From: Fulvia fulva | Taxonomy: Eukaryota; Ascomycota; Dothideomycetes; Mycosphaerellales; Mycosphaerellaceae | NCBI RefSeq assembly: GCF_020509005.1 | Contig: NC_063015.1 | Location: 2,976,001-3,040,000, forward strand | Length of the DNA stretch: 64,000 nt | Reading direction: 5' to 3' | In this document: positions 1 to 9,673 of the stretch, one piece after another | How the letters are laid out: every line of letters starts with the position of its first letter | Position numbering within the stretch: position 1 is the first letter of the stretch | The notes under the pieces: generated by a model | Told to the model about the DNA's origin: nothing | The model's database searches: none | What the model saw: the letters and a program-made list of their open reading frames with translations, nothing else | Made by a program: the position numbers and the translations under genes

Positions 1-2003
1 CGAACAATCTGCCTTTTGCGGACGCTAAGTCATTGAGGTTACCGACCACGCTACCTGTGCCGCTTGTTGCACTTCTGCATACGCTGGCTGAGCCGTCGTT
101 GCTGTACAAGTCGCTCTCGGATTTCGTCGAGTCTTCTGAGGGTGGTCTGGTAGGGCAGAGTCTGCGTTCTGCTATTGGGATCGAGTTACGATCATATCTG
201 GGCCTGGTCGCTACGCTTGAAGGGCAGATTCGGCGGGCGCTTGCTCAGCTCGACGAGACGAAGCCACAAGGTGGACTTGGGAAGACAGCAGTGACGCTGA
301 AGAGATGTGTGGTCTGGACACGAGAAGCTACACTTGGTCTCCGCCTGATGAGCATGATCGTGGAGTCTGCGAAGGGCAAGAAAGGAGGCGAGCTCATCAC
401 GCTCATACACACCTTTTCATCCTCACATGGCGACCCCTTTGTGCATAGCTTCGCAGAACGGATGCTCACACACGTCACGAGGCCTTTCTACAACATGCTC
501 CGGGCCTGGATCTATGATGGAGAACTGGAAGATCCGTACCTGGAGTTCTTCGTCTTTGAAAACGAAGGCTATGAAGACAGTGGCGCGACTAGTGTCTGGG
601 ACCATAAGTACCGGCTCAAGCAAGGCATGATACCATCGATCATGTCATCAGACTTCGCAAATCGGGTATTCTTGATTGGAAAGAGCTTGAACTTCATCCG
701 CTATGGTTGCGGTGACAGTGGCTGGGTGGAGTCGCACAGCAAGTCTGCTTCGCGAGAGCTAAAGTACGGCGATATGGCGACTTTGTCTACGAGCATCGAC
801 GAGGCATACAAGACAGTCATGGCACGATTGTTGAGCCTGATGGAAAGCAAGTTTGCACTTTCTTCGCATCTGCAAGCATTGAAGAAGTACCTCTTGCTGG
901 GTCAGGGCGACTTCATCGAGTTGCTGATGGAATCACTATCGGCAAACCTGGATCGACCAGCGAACAGCCAATATCGTCACACTCTGACCGCGCAGCTTGA
1001 ACATGCCATCCGCAACTCGAACGCACAGTACGACAGTGCAGATGTGCTTCGTCGGCTTGACGCTCGAATGCTGGAGTTGAGTCATGGCGAGATAGGCTGG
1101 GATGTTTTCACCCTCGAGTACCGCATCGACTCACCTCTCGATGTGATCGTGACACCCTGGGCCAACAAGCAATACCTTAAGGTCTTCAACTTCCTCTTCC
1201 GCGTCAAACGGGTGGAGTTTGCCCTTTCCACAACATGGCGGAACGTCCAGACTGGTGCACGAGGCGTTCTAGGTTCTGTCAGCGATAAGCTCGGCGCAGA
1301 CTGGAAGAGCGCACGTGGCGGTCTAGCGGAAATGATTCATTTCATCGATCAACTACAGTACTATATCCTCTTCGAAGTCATCGAAGCCGGCTGGAATGGC
1401 CTGCAAAGCAACTTCAAGAAGCCCGATGCCACACTGGATACCCTTATCAGCGCACACACAGGCTACCTCCGCTCCATCACACGGAAAGGTCTCCTTGGCG
1501 GAGGTGGCACAGCAGACTTCACAGCACAACTCCACGAACTCCTCAAACTCATGCTCGCGTACCGCGACGCAGTTGACAGCCTTTACAGCTACAGCGTTGC
1601 CGAGTTCACCCGACGTCAAGACCTCTCCTCCCGCATCGAAAGCCGCACCAAAGCCGGGCGGTGGGGTCTCACGGAAGCTGACGAGTCTTCGCGCTCAGAA
1701 GAGTCTCCCATCCCGCCCCTGTTACAGACAAATGGAGGCAGCCTAGATGGTGAGAGAGATCGGCTGGATCAGATCAAACAGAGGCTGAGGAGTCTTGAGA
1801 TTGATTTCAGGTCCAGGACGAATGTATTGCTGGGTGATTTGGCGCATCAGCCGGATACGGATATGAGGTTCTTGGGCGTGGCGATGAATTTCAATGACGT
1901 CTATCAGCCGGTGAGGAAGAGGAGGCAGAAGCCTGGTGATAAGATGCAGGCATCGATGGTGGGCAGTGTGGCGAAGAAGCCGGCTGAGGAGGTGAAGGCG
2001 TGA
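1..2003 (+). CDS. GCP3: Gamma-tubulin complex component 3 (Spc98/Alp6 family), 5' partial
   Basis: This is a subunit of the gamma-tubulin ring complex, which nucleates microtubules at the spindle pole body. The frame (codons from base 3) is open from the left edge, so the N-terminus lies outside the window and no ATG should be assigned at base 33. About 666 codons are visible, ending at TGA 2001-2003. Family-typical segments include IRRAL, TLKRCVVWT, GKKGGEL, the WIYDGELEDPYLEFF block and HKYRLKQGMIPS in the N-terminal GRIP1 half, then NFLFRVKRVEF and the GRIP2 half. The YDGELED and MIPS blocks point to GCP3 rather than GCP2 or GCP4. The tail after about residue 550 is low-complexity and basic. 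No intron is needed in the visible part. GCP family is near certain; the GCP3 assignment is likely. Confidence 0.9.
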   Translation, partial: NNLPFADAKSLRLPTTLPVPLVALLHTLAEPSLLYKSLSDFVESSEGGLVGQSLRSAIGIELRSYLGLVATLEGQIRRALAQLDETKPQGGLGKTAVTLKRCVVWTREATLGLRLMSMIVESAKGKKGGELITLIHTFSSSHGDPFVHSFAERMLTHVTRPFYNMLRAWIYDGELEDPYLEFFVFENEGYEDSGATSVWDHKYRLKQGMIPSIMSSDFANRVFLIGKSLNFIRYGCGDSGWVESHSKSASRELKYGDMATLSTSIDEAYKTVMARLLSLMESKFALSSHLQALKKYLLLGQGDFIELLMESLSANLDRPANSQYRHTLTAQLEHAIRNSNAQYDSADVLRRLDARMLELSHGEIGWDVFTLEYRIDSPLDVIVTPWANKQYLKVFNFLFRVKRVEFALSTTWRNVQTGARGVLGSVSDKLGADWKSARGGLAEMIHFIDQLQYYILFEVIEAGWNGLQSNFKKPDATLDTLISAHTGYLRSITRKGLLGGGGTADFTAQLHELLKLMLAYRDAVDSLYSYSVAEFTRRQDLSSRIESRTKAGRWGLTEADESSRSEESPIPPLLQTNGGSLDGERDRLDQIKQRLRSLEIDFRSRTNVLLGDLAHQPDTDMRFLGVAMNFNDVYQPVRKRRQKPGDKMQASMVGSVAKKPAEEVKA

Positions 2004-2452
2004 TGAGCTTGGCTGTCCTTGGGTCATGGGCGTGAATGCGGTTGTCTGTTTATGCTGCAGCGTGGCGCTTTGGTGTTGAGGTATTGTCACGGTTGACGGT
2101 CTATGGTGAAAATCAATGAATACATGCCCGAAAGCAGTGTTGTTTGTGGCATGTGACGCGGGGTTCTGTCAGTGAATGAGCTCGCGCTTTGCGGCGCAAA
2201 TATGTTTCTGCTGAAGCCGAGGATCTTGTTTGCGTCTCACCTCCACCATCCTTTTTCCTCGACTTCACTTCCGACAGCCAACGCTAACATCAACACCGAC
2301 AGCCAACAATCAACATTAACACCGATCAATATCAACACGAACATCCACAATCAACACCAACAGCAACGTCCAGCGGCACGCAACATCCTTACTGGGTTAG
2401 ACATCCTACTGATACCACGACAATCGAGAGGACAACCGCCAGAGGCGCTATC
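2004..2452. other. Intergenic, no supported gene
   Basis: This is the 3' flank of GCP3 and the 5' flank of the next gene. It contains a CAACA/CAACACC-rich stretch around 2275-2370. A 94-codon frame (2172-2456) overlaps the next ATG but has low-complexity content, so I do not call it. Confidence 0.6.
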
Positions 2453-3297
2453 ATGAATCGACTCGACTCGCAGCAAGTTGACCGGCTAGCACCACTTGAC
2501 AATGCATATTTGAAGCTACGCAGTATGCTCGAGTCTGGTTCTTTCAATGAGCAGGCCGCCACGGCCGCGCATGCCGCCTTCAACAACACTGTAGACAAAC
2601 TCCGAGGTGCGACACGCTGCAGATTGCTGCAACTTCCTGCCGAGCTCAGAAATACCATCTACGAGCTCGCATTCACACCAGACCACCACGAAGACGAGGA
2701 TGTTGACCTCTTCGAAGCCAAGCCGCCGACGAATGCGCTTCTGACCGCCTGCTCGCAGACCTACAACGAGGCGGCACAGATCTACAAAGAGGCATATCGC
2801 AAGTACTGGACTACCACACCGTTCAGAATCACCTCAGTTCAAGGACGCACAGGTGAGAATCAAGGTACGAGAGGGAGTCGAAGCCCACAATATACGGATA
2901 CGTCGCGTCTTTTCATGGACAGCCTGATAAAGGGAGCTGGCTGGGAGCGGCCCAGTACACCAGGCGCGAAATAATAGTGACGCCCACCCTCGCCACCTAT
3001 GAACAGATCATGAGCTTCAAGGACCTAGATCTCGACCACATCCCCCAGTTCACATGTGTTGACTTCGGTGCTACTCCGTATGATGTCTGCTACTCACGTT
3101 GGAGCTTCGAAGGTGGGCAGTGGTACCTCACCGAGTGGGAGGAGGAACTCGATAGTGGCGATATCTGGTATGACACAAAATTTAGTGACCCAGGCCCTTT
3201 CATTGTGCGGGGGCGCAGCATGGCGAAGGCCTTCCTCGCGCGGCATGCTGCTACCTGGATGGTACGGCAGCAGATCGGAACAGCCATACGGAAGTAA
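2453..3297 (+). CDS. Small 2EXR/F-box-like domain protein (two exons)
   Basis: I propose join(2453..2852, 2978..3297), giving 239 aa. The first exon carries a motif of the form LLQLPAELRNTIYELAF (about residues 62-78), typical of the large 2EXR/F-box-like family expanded in Dothideomycetes. It is followed by the usual LLTACSQTYNEAAQIY helix. The 125-nt intron has GTGAGA as donor and AATAG as acceptor and keeps the frame, joining ..QGRT to VTPTLATYEQ. Without it the frame stops at 2974. An alternative is a frameshift near 2862-2880, because frame 1 is already open from 2857. The function of this family is unknown; ubiquitin-ligase adaptor roles are only inferred from F-box resemblance. Confidence 0.65.
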
Positions 3298-3828
3298 AGA
3301 TTCCAAGATCGATGTTGCAGCATGGCGTCAAGGGCGGCATCGCAACGAAGGCTGATACAGGAAGTGGGCACATGCTACCCAACGCACGATAAATGGAACA
3401 TGCAGTGTCGATGGACGAGGCGACCTGAACTAAGGCGACTCCCTTAGCCACGACCTACCCGCAGACTCTGGATCTGCTTCGCTGCTATATAGTATCAAGG
3501 TCGAGATGGCACACGATATACAGAGCGCCCAGAACGAAGGGCAAATCAAGGGCCGCTTATGAACGAGGCGCCCGTAGCGGAGTGAATTCATGAGCAACAT
3601 CAGGTAGCCACAAAACTTCGATTCCGCGTCGTCTCCACCACTACAGTCGAGATGACGCCCGTCATGGCATTGCTGGAGCTGGAGACGTGGTGCAGCAGGG
3701 TGGAGACGTAGAGATTTGAACTAGCACCAAACCATTCCGCATCCCTTTCATAACATCATATCAACGTCGCTACATCGCTAACTGCAAAGTGAATATCAGC
3801 ATCTACATCGCCACCACTCCGCCAGCCC
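3298..3828. other. Intergenic between convergent genes
   Basis: This holds the 3' flanks of the plus-strand 2EXR gene and the minus-strand Zn2Cys6 gene. Short frames here have no recognisable content. Confidence 0.6.
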
Positions 3829-6708
3829 TCAGAACCAGTCGCCCCCACCCATGCCCATCCCCATCCGTAGATTCTGACCATTAGTGCCCATCTCGAAGTT
3901 CGGAGCATTCCAGGTCATAGCGTTCCCAGTAGGAGCTGGATTCGACTCAATATCCATGCCAAACTGCCTCACCAGCTGATCCCAGTTCTCCCAGTTCAAG
4001 TCACCTGAGGTGTCCATAATGTTGAGATCGTCCTCAAGAGTATCCAGAGAATTAGCACGCATGTGATTGTTTTGGTTGGGATCGGGTGCGTTCACAGCCA
4101 TGACATTGTTACCGTTGGGAAAGTCATTGAAGTCAATACTGCCAGTCACGCCGAGGAAGTTGTTCCCGAAATGCGGCGCGTTCTGGCGAAGCTGCGCTCG
4201 TGGCGCGACAATAGGCTGGTTGTTGGGCGGCATAGAGAATTGCATGTTGTTGAGGCCTTGTACTTGTCCACCAACCAGGTTCTGGTCGAGGTCTTGTAGC
4301 AAGGGCTGTTGAAGGATATCTGCAGTTGAGCCTGCTGTGTCCATAGGGTCGTCCACCTTTGCCTGGCTCAGCTTTGGCGATCGCAGGAGTTCGTGCTTGT
4401 CTAACGGCGCTTGACCAAAAGTTGGGCCTTCGGTGAAGCGTTGCAATTGTGCGGAGCTAAGTGGCGCTCTGACCATGCGTGGTTTCTGCGGATGTCCAAA
4501 CATCGGGTTCTCATTAGGACTGTATGTCCTCGTAGGTGGCTTCGCCAATCTCTGTTGAACAAGCTGCTCCTCTTGAAGACCACGTTCTCGAGCATCCTTG
4601 GCTTTCCGGTACAGCTTCTTGAGCGGTCGCCACAGGTGACCAGTGTTCGTCTCTTCTTGGATCTGGCCACCCCACCGGCCGTCGCGTGTCTTTTCGACCG
4701 CCACCCATGCGCGCTCGACGATGTCGCCGGTAGTGCGATGGCAAAGCTCCGACAATAAGAAGGCAAGCGCATGCCATTGCACGTACGTCTTGAAAAGCCA
4801 GCCCCACTTCATGGTTCTAACTTCGGTCTCGAGTAAGATACTGTACTCCATGTTCTCCAGACTGGTGATGAACAATTTGTCCTTCACATCCTCGGAAAGT
4901 GTTGCGCCGCCATCTTGGCGTTGAAAAGGATGGTATACCATAAGCCACATCTTGCTCATCATCAGGCGTGCCACTGTCGCTGTCACCCAGAAAAATGGAG
5001 CACTCATGTCGCAATGCTTGAGGTACCGCTCTTCAAGTCGTCGATGACATTCTGTAATCCATCGCTCTTTGTCTTCCAGGGTCACCGACTGGTAGAAGTC
5101 GCTACATGCTTTGGGTGGCCCAGGTGGAATGTAGCTGATCCTTCGGAAAGTGTTTGCAACCTCGAACCGCAACAAGCAGAATGACATGTCTGTACAGCCA
5201 TGCCGTTCGAGTGGGAACTCCTTCATCTCTGGTGTGATGTCCACGTCGTTGACATTCAGTGGCATCTTGGTGTCGAAAGACTGCTCAACGATGGTAGGAT
5301 CGCAGCCATGATCCTCACTTGCGCGAGTGTCAAGTATGCAAACCTGCCACCACAGACGGCGCCGCATCTCAACCTCAAACGGCGCAAGGCCAAAGTGCGA
5401 GCTGTCACGGTGTATGCCGATGGTCTGAGAGATTCGCACCACGAGACCAGTCAACGTCCAGATGACTCGAGCATCGTTGTTGCGTCTCAAGCACATCAGG
5501 AAGACGACAAATGCCTGCAAGACGACAATCTCTTCTGTTGTCAAGAAGTTAGCTCGCGCCAGAGCCTGCTCGATGGCGAAGCGATATCTGGCCAAGAGAG
5601 TTGACTTCTCCTCGCCCAGCTTGAGTAGACAGTCTTGAGCTGAAAGACTGGTGGTAGCACCATAGTAGATGGCAAATAGCAGGCACTCGAATCCTCGAGA
5701 GAGGTTCGACAGATGTGACGCCGCGCTTAGCACCGTCGCCTCTGTGGTAGGGATGTGAAGCACTTTGCAAAGGGGGTCTACGCGGTCCTTGTAGATGTCC
5801 CAGTACTCGGCAATCTGTCCTGGAAGTGGGTGTAAGTTGAGCAGCTCCACGTTCTGCGAGCTGTAGCCAAAGATGAATCCATGATGGTTGCTGGGCACTT
5901 GTGTCTGAGAAGTTGGGGAGCCCGAGTCGACGTTGTCTTCCTCGTCACTGGACTGATGAAGGATACCTTTCAGATCTTCCACTTCGTTGCTGAGGTTCGC
6001 CCAGAACGAATTGTTGATATAACGTGACTTGCCCTCGTTGACGACAAGTCGACCAAACCTGTTCTCGAAGCGGCCGCTTTGCTGCCGCTCCACCCACCTC
6101 GACCTCTTCTGGAACTCTTGATCTGGGTCTTGTGGCAAAGTCGTGACTTCTGAATTGGGGCCATGGCCATTTGTGAAATCCATGCTGCCCGCACGGTGCT
6201 CCTGCTCGGCGCCATCTTCGTCCTTGGTTGGTGCACCCGAAGCATCCACGCCCATGCCCTTGACGACACCTTCCAGGCGGCGGAGCCTGTCCAGCAGCCC
6301 TTTGTCCTTGCCTTCGCTAACCTTGCGCACCTTCCTCGGCGCTCGACCTGGAGCCGGGAAGACGCATTCGATGTGTGCTCGATTGCAGTTGCTGCATGGA
6401 TGCAGCTTGTCGCATTTCACCTTCCTCTTCCTACATGTCACACACGATCGTGGGTTCAGCGTCCTGCCTTGCGCATCAACTGTCGCCTTCGACGGAGCAG
6501 CGCCCTGCGTCGCATCTTCGGTCGAGCCTTCCTCCGCCGGGGGTGTTTCTCGCTCGGGTCCCAACGCAGTGGACGGTGTTTCCGTCGAAGGAGGCAGTCC
6601 CGGGAGGAAGTCTGACGGTGCTAAGAAGGCAGATGGGTTCGACGACGGATTCTCAGTGACTGTGTTGCTACTGGGCGACGTCTCTGAGGCTGGTGTGTCT
6701 TCGGCCAT
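3829..6708 (-). CDS. Zn2Cys6 fungal transcription factor with fungal_trans domain
   Basis: A single exon encodes 959 aa. The longer frame to 6738 opens with GTG, so the ATG at 6708 is taken as the start. The zinc cluster is complete: Cys89, 92, 99, 105, 108 and 115, in the order CVTCRKRKVKC then CSNC then C, followed by a basic linker. A Ser/Pro/Thr-rich N-terminus precedes it. The middle (about residues 280-620) looks like the fungal-specific transcription factor domain, with the RRLWWQVCILDTRASEDHG block typical of the family. The C-terminus is Asn/Gln/Met-rich and ends in a Gly-Met-rich tail, resembling an activation region. It shares a 760-nt upstream region with the divergent RING gene. 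Target genes cannot be inferred. Confidence 0.93.
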   Translation of the reverse strand: MAEDTPASETSPSSNTVTENPSSNPSAFLAPSDFLPGLPPSTETPSTALGPERETPPAEEGSTEDATQGAAPSKATVDAQGRTLNPRSCVTCRKRKVKCDKLHPCSNCNRAHIECVFPAPGRAPRKVRKVSEGKDKGLLDRLRRLEGVVKGMGVDASGAPTKDEDGAEQEHRAGSMDFTNGHGPNSEVTTLPQDPDQEFQKRSRWVERQQSGRFENRFGRLVVNEGKSRYINNSFWANLSNEVEDLKGILHQSSDEEDNVDSGSPTSQTQVPSNHHGFIFGYSSQNVELLNLHPLPGQIAEYWDIYKDRVDPLCKVLHIPTTEATVLSAASHLSNLSRGFECLLFAIYYGATTSLSAQDCLLKLGEEKSTLLARYRFAIEQALARANFLTTEEIVVLQAFVVFLMCLRRNNDARVIWTLTGLVVRISQTIGIHRDSSHFGLAPFEVEMRRRLWWQVCILDTRASEDHGCDPTIVEQSFDTKMPLNVNDVDITPEMKEFPLERHGCTDMSFCLLRFEVANTFRRISYIPPGPPKACSDFYQSVTLEDKERWITECHRRLEERYLKHCDMSAPFFWVTATVARLMMSKMWLMVYHPFQRQDGGATLSEDVKDKLFITSLENMEYSILLETEVRTMKWGWLFKTYVQWHALAFLLSELCHRTTGDIVERAWVAVEKTRDGRWGGQIQEETNTGHLWRPLKKLYRKAKDARERGLQEEQLVQQRLAKPPTRTYSPNENPMFGHPQKPRMVRAPLSSAQLQRFTEGPTFGQAPLDKHELLRSPKLSQAKVDDPMDTAGSTADILQQPLLQDLDQNLVGGQVQGLNNMQFSMPPNNQPIVAPRAQLRQNAPHFGNNFLGVTGSIDFNDFPNGNNVMAVNAPDPNQNNHMRANSLDTLEDDLNIMDTSGDLNWENWDQLVRQFGMDIESNPAPTGNAMTWNAPNFEMGTNGQNLRMGMGMGGGDWF

Positions 6709-7466
6709 GAGTATGAGCGTGGTCCCGCTTGATTGCACGAGTTCCGATAGATGATGCTGTTCGTTACATCGATGCGTTCATGGAGGAAGAGACTGTGGAA
6801 CGTTGCACTGGCTCGAAGTCGCTCTGTCTGTCTTGTGACTCTCGGATGTGCTTTGATCTCATGCATACATTACGCGTTAGCAGTCATCGCAGCATACTTC
6901 CCGCTCTGGGTGAATTAGGCTGCCATAGTCTACTTCAGATTCTCTCCGGCCGCATAGTACCCCGTTCACCATCTCAGGTGAAAGACTGCCTTTCACGCAG
7001 CGATTCACCACGAAGCAGGTGTGCATCTAGCTTATTTGTGAGGCACCTGATTCCGCCTATGTCGATACGATCATACAACTGACCCAAGTCCATGAGCTAT
7101 GTAGCGTGCAGTGCCCCTGGCCATGTATGCCATCTTCAAGATACTGCGGCGACGCACGAGTGCTGGCCAACATGAGCATCGATCCATAAGCTATTCATCC
7201 AACACGGCTCGAGCAAACATTCACGATGCGTTTCATGCAGGCGTTATACACAAGAGTGCCGCCGAGCATTCACTCATCCGACACATGCTCTCTACATAAA
7301 GCGGCGCTTGAAAGTTCTCCGCTCGTCTTTTGCCAGAGCATTTACCACGGACGACTTACCATCAACGACCAACCACCAACGGTCAATTGACAAGTGCGGA
7401 CAACGACTCTCGACTCTCTTTGATAGGTCCTCGACACGATCATTCGAAAAGCGAGCTGAAGCTACA
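6709..7466. promoter_or_regulatory. Shared divergent upstream region
   Basis: These 758 nt separate the start of the minus-strand Zn2Cys6 gene from the plus-strand RING gene, so both promoters must lie here. I see no convincing regulator site. Short frames inside are not gene-like. Confidence 0.5.
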
Positions 7467-9062
7467 ATGGCGGCTGGACCCATTGATCCGACAGAGATCC
7501 CTGAGCGACCAGCTGGTGTCTTTGAGCCGCATCACTCCATCACGCTTCTCTATCCCAGCTTCACACTGATCAAGCCGGGCGAGCGGGCAACCATTACTAT
7601 GCCTCTCGGTGCTCGCGCACGGTACGAACCACACCCCATTGTGCCAGTGGAATCTGTCATAGCCAACAAAACCAGCCGGAACGAGACCATAGGCACGGAC
7701 TTCACGGTCTATCTTCCAGTGTCAGACGTCGGAAGTCACGATATGGAGCTCAGCGGCGAGCTCTATCACGATATGCAGCAGGTGACCGCTCGCGTCGGCC
7801 ATACCAAGCTAAGACTTATGCTGGTGACGAAGGACGCTCGCATGGATAACCTTGATGACGCGACAATCCGAATAAGTCGGTTCACAAAAAGCGTCGTTCA
7901 AGGGGGCAAGGCTCGTTACACGAAATCCCAATATGAGATGTCGTGCGGAGACTTCATACAACGTTCGACGATCACCCAGCGACTCTGGGACGCATGTGCA
8001 CTCGAGCTGATTATGCAATCATCGGATCGAGCGGTCAAACACCAGAGGTTGCGCCTCGCCATACATGACATTACCGAGCCTGAGAACGACGAGTGGAGAA
8101 GTCCCAGGGGGATCGAGATGGACGATGCTATACCCAAGATCGCAAACATCATGAGCAAAGCCGAGCTCGATCAGTTCAACGGCGACCTAGCAGACGACGA
8201 GCGTATCGACCAATGCCCTGTATGCCTGGACGACTTCTCGGACACTGACTCGCCAGTGAAACTGCCATGCTCGAAGAAACACATTGTCTGCATGTCCTGT
8301 CTGCGTGAATGGTGCAAAGTAGGGGGCGTCCACAAGACAAAGTGTCCTTGGTGTGCCGTCCAGCTGGCCACACCAGAAGCCATTGAGTGTCTGCGACCCA
8401 ACTACCTCGACATGAAAGCCGTTTACGAGGTCGACATACGCTACAACCGGTACGAAAACCACGAGCGACGATGTGCCGACCTGGACCAATATCATGCTCA
8501 GGACAACTCAACAACCATCACTATCAACAACAACCGCCTCCTCGAGACATGGCATCACTTGGTCGAGCTGCAGCCTAAGTCTGAACCAGGGTACTCTCAC
8601 CTCAATCAGAATCCTGTAGATTCTCCGGAGTATGTGGACGTCCTGACAGCATTTGTCACCTTCTGCGACACTCGACGGGGTAGCAGCATCACCATCCAAG
8701 ATGCCTTCCACCAAAGTCGCGAAGCGATCTTCACAGCATTACGGGCGAAGCTCCGTATTAGTGGCATGTACGACTTCATGCCAATGGAGCGGAAGGACAG
8801 CATCGATCGGGACGTCTATAAGGTCCCACTGCGTCCAGGGTTCAAAGAGTGGATTCAATGCTCTTTGAACCGGGTGCTGCAATTTCAGACCATCAGGCAG
8901 TGCAAGACTAAGGAGGAGTGCGCTGGGATGATTTCGTCGCACATGCACGGCGGCTGCGGCGGCCGCGAGTACTTCACTAGTAAGTGGTGCAGCACGGAAG
9001 ACCCGGTTGGGCGTTACAGAGCGAAGGAGATACTGCGGTGGTGTGTACCACAGCCGATCTAA
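7467..9062 (+). CDS. RING-finger protein, tandem paralogue A
   Basis: A single exon encodes 531 aa. The open frame extends upstream to a TTG at 7308, but the first ATG is 7467. A complete C3HC4 RING lies at about residues 250-296: CPVC, then C-S-K-K-H, then C-x2-C, then CPWC (C293, C296). This suggests E3 ubiquitin-ligase activity. The region before the RING (residues 1-240) is a fold I do not recognise; it is shared with the next gene, including the block ending TDFTVY and the DMQQVTARVGHTKLR segment. After the RING both proteins share an LKPNYLD-like block and a Cys/His-rich C-terminus (CAGMISSHMHGGCGG here). Codon use resembles the neighbours. RING assignment is firm; substrate is unknown. 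Confidence 0.88.
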   Translation: MAAGPIDPTEIPERPAGVFEPHHSITLLYPSFTLIKPGERATITMPLGARARYEPHPIVPVESVIANKTSRNETIGTDFTVYLPVSDVGSHDMELSGELYHDMQQVTARVGHTKLRLMLVTKDARMDNLDDATIRISRFTKSVVQGGKARYTKSQYEMSCGDFIQRSTITQRLWDACALELIMQSSDRAVKHQRLRLAIHDITEPENDEWRSPRGIEMDDAIPKIANIMSKAELDQFNGDLADDERIDQCPVCLDDFSDTDSPVKLPCSKKHIVCMSCLREWCKVGGVHKTKCPWCAVQLATPEAIECLRPNYLDMKAVYEVDIRYNRYENHERRCADLDQYHAQDNSTTITINNNRLLETWHHLVELQPKSEPGYSHLNQNPVDSPEYVDVLTAFVTFCDTRRGSSITIQDAFHQSREAIFTALRAKLRISGMYDFMPMERKDSIDRDVYKVPLRPGFKEWIQCSLNRVLQFQTIRQCKTKEECAGMISSHMHGGCGGREYFTSKWCSTEDPVGRYRAKEILRWCVPQPI

Positions 9063-9673
9063 TTCGACTAGATCTCCAGAAGACGACAAAGCGTTTGAAG
9101 AAGGGTTGATGGACTCAGTAGACTGTTGAAGAGACGGTATGGGACCCACATGTACACAAGCTAATGATATTCGATCTGGAATACTGTTCCGGAGGTCTGT
9201 TTACGGCAAGGTATCTTATCCCTAGCACTGCGGGCTTCCAAAGTTTCCTCATTTCGTTCGGCAGGATCAGAACAGCACCTTCGCGCTCCAAAGTCAATTG
9301 ACTTGCGAGAAGCTTTGTGCATGTGCCGTCCACAATGCTTTACGCATGTATAGAGCAGTGCTTGGCAAAGCAATAGCATTTCGTCTCGTGAGCCTGTCGA
9401 CAAGATTGACGCGGAGGCACATCAAGTGAATGACACTTTGCGGAGAGGTATGTGAACAAAGGCATTGTCAGTCTTGAAGGCCTTGTACAGTCCGAGCCGC
9501 CATTCACACAAAGCCGCAGTGTGTTCGAATGTGTTATTGCGATCCATGGCAGATATAACCCCTCCCGGAGGACTTGCGCTTGGCCATTCCATCCATACTC
9601 CTTTCCACATTCTCTGTCCAAAAGCCCGAAAGTCACTGCATTCACAACGATCCAAACAAGACAGTCACCAGCC
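9063..9673. other. Spacer between the two RING paralogues
   Basis: This is the 3' flank of paralogue A and presumably the promoter of paralogue B. No separate gene is supported; minus-strand frames of 70-130 codons have no recognisable content. Confidence 0.55.

Noticed and set aside
6143..6754. 203-codon plus-strand frame
   Set aside because: Antisense to the Zn2Cys6 gene N-terminus; composition mirrors the opposite strand.
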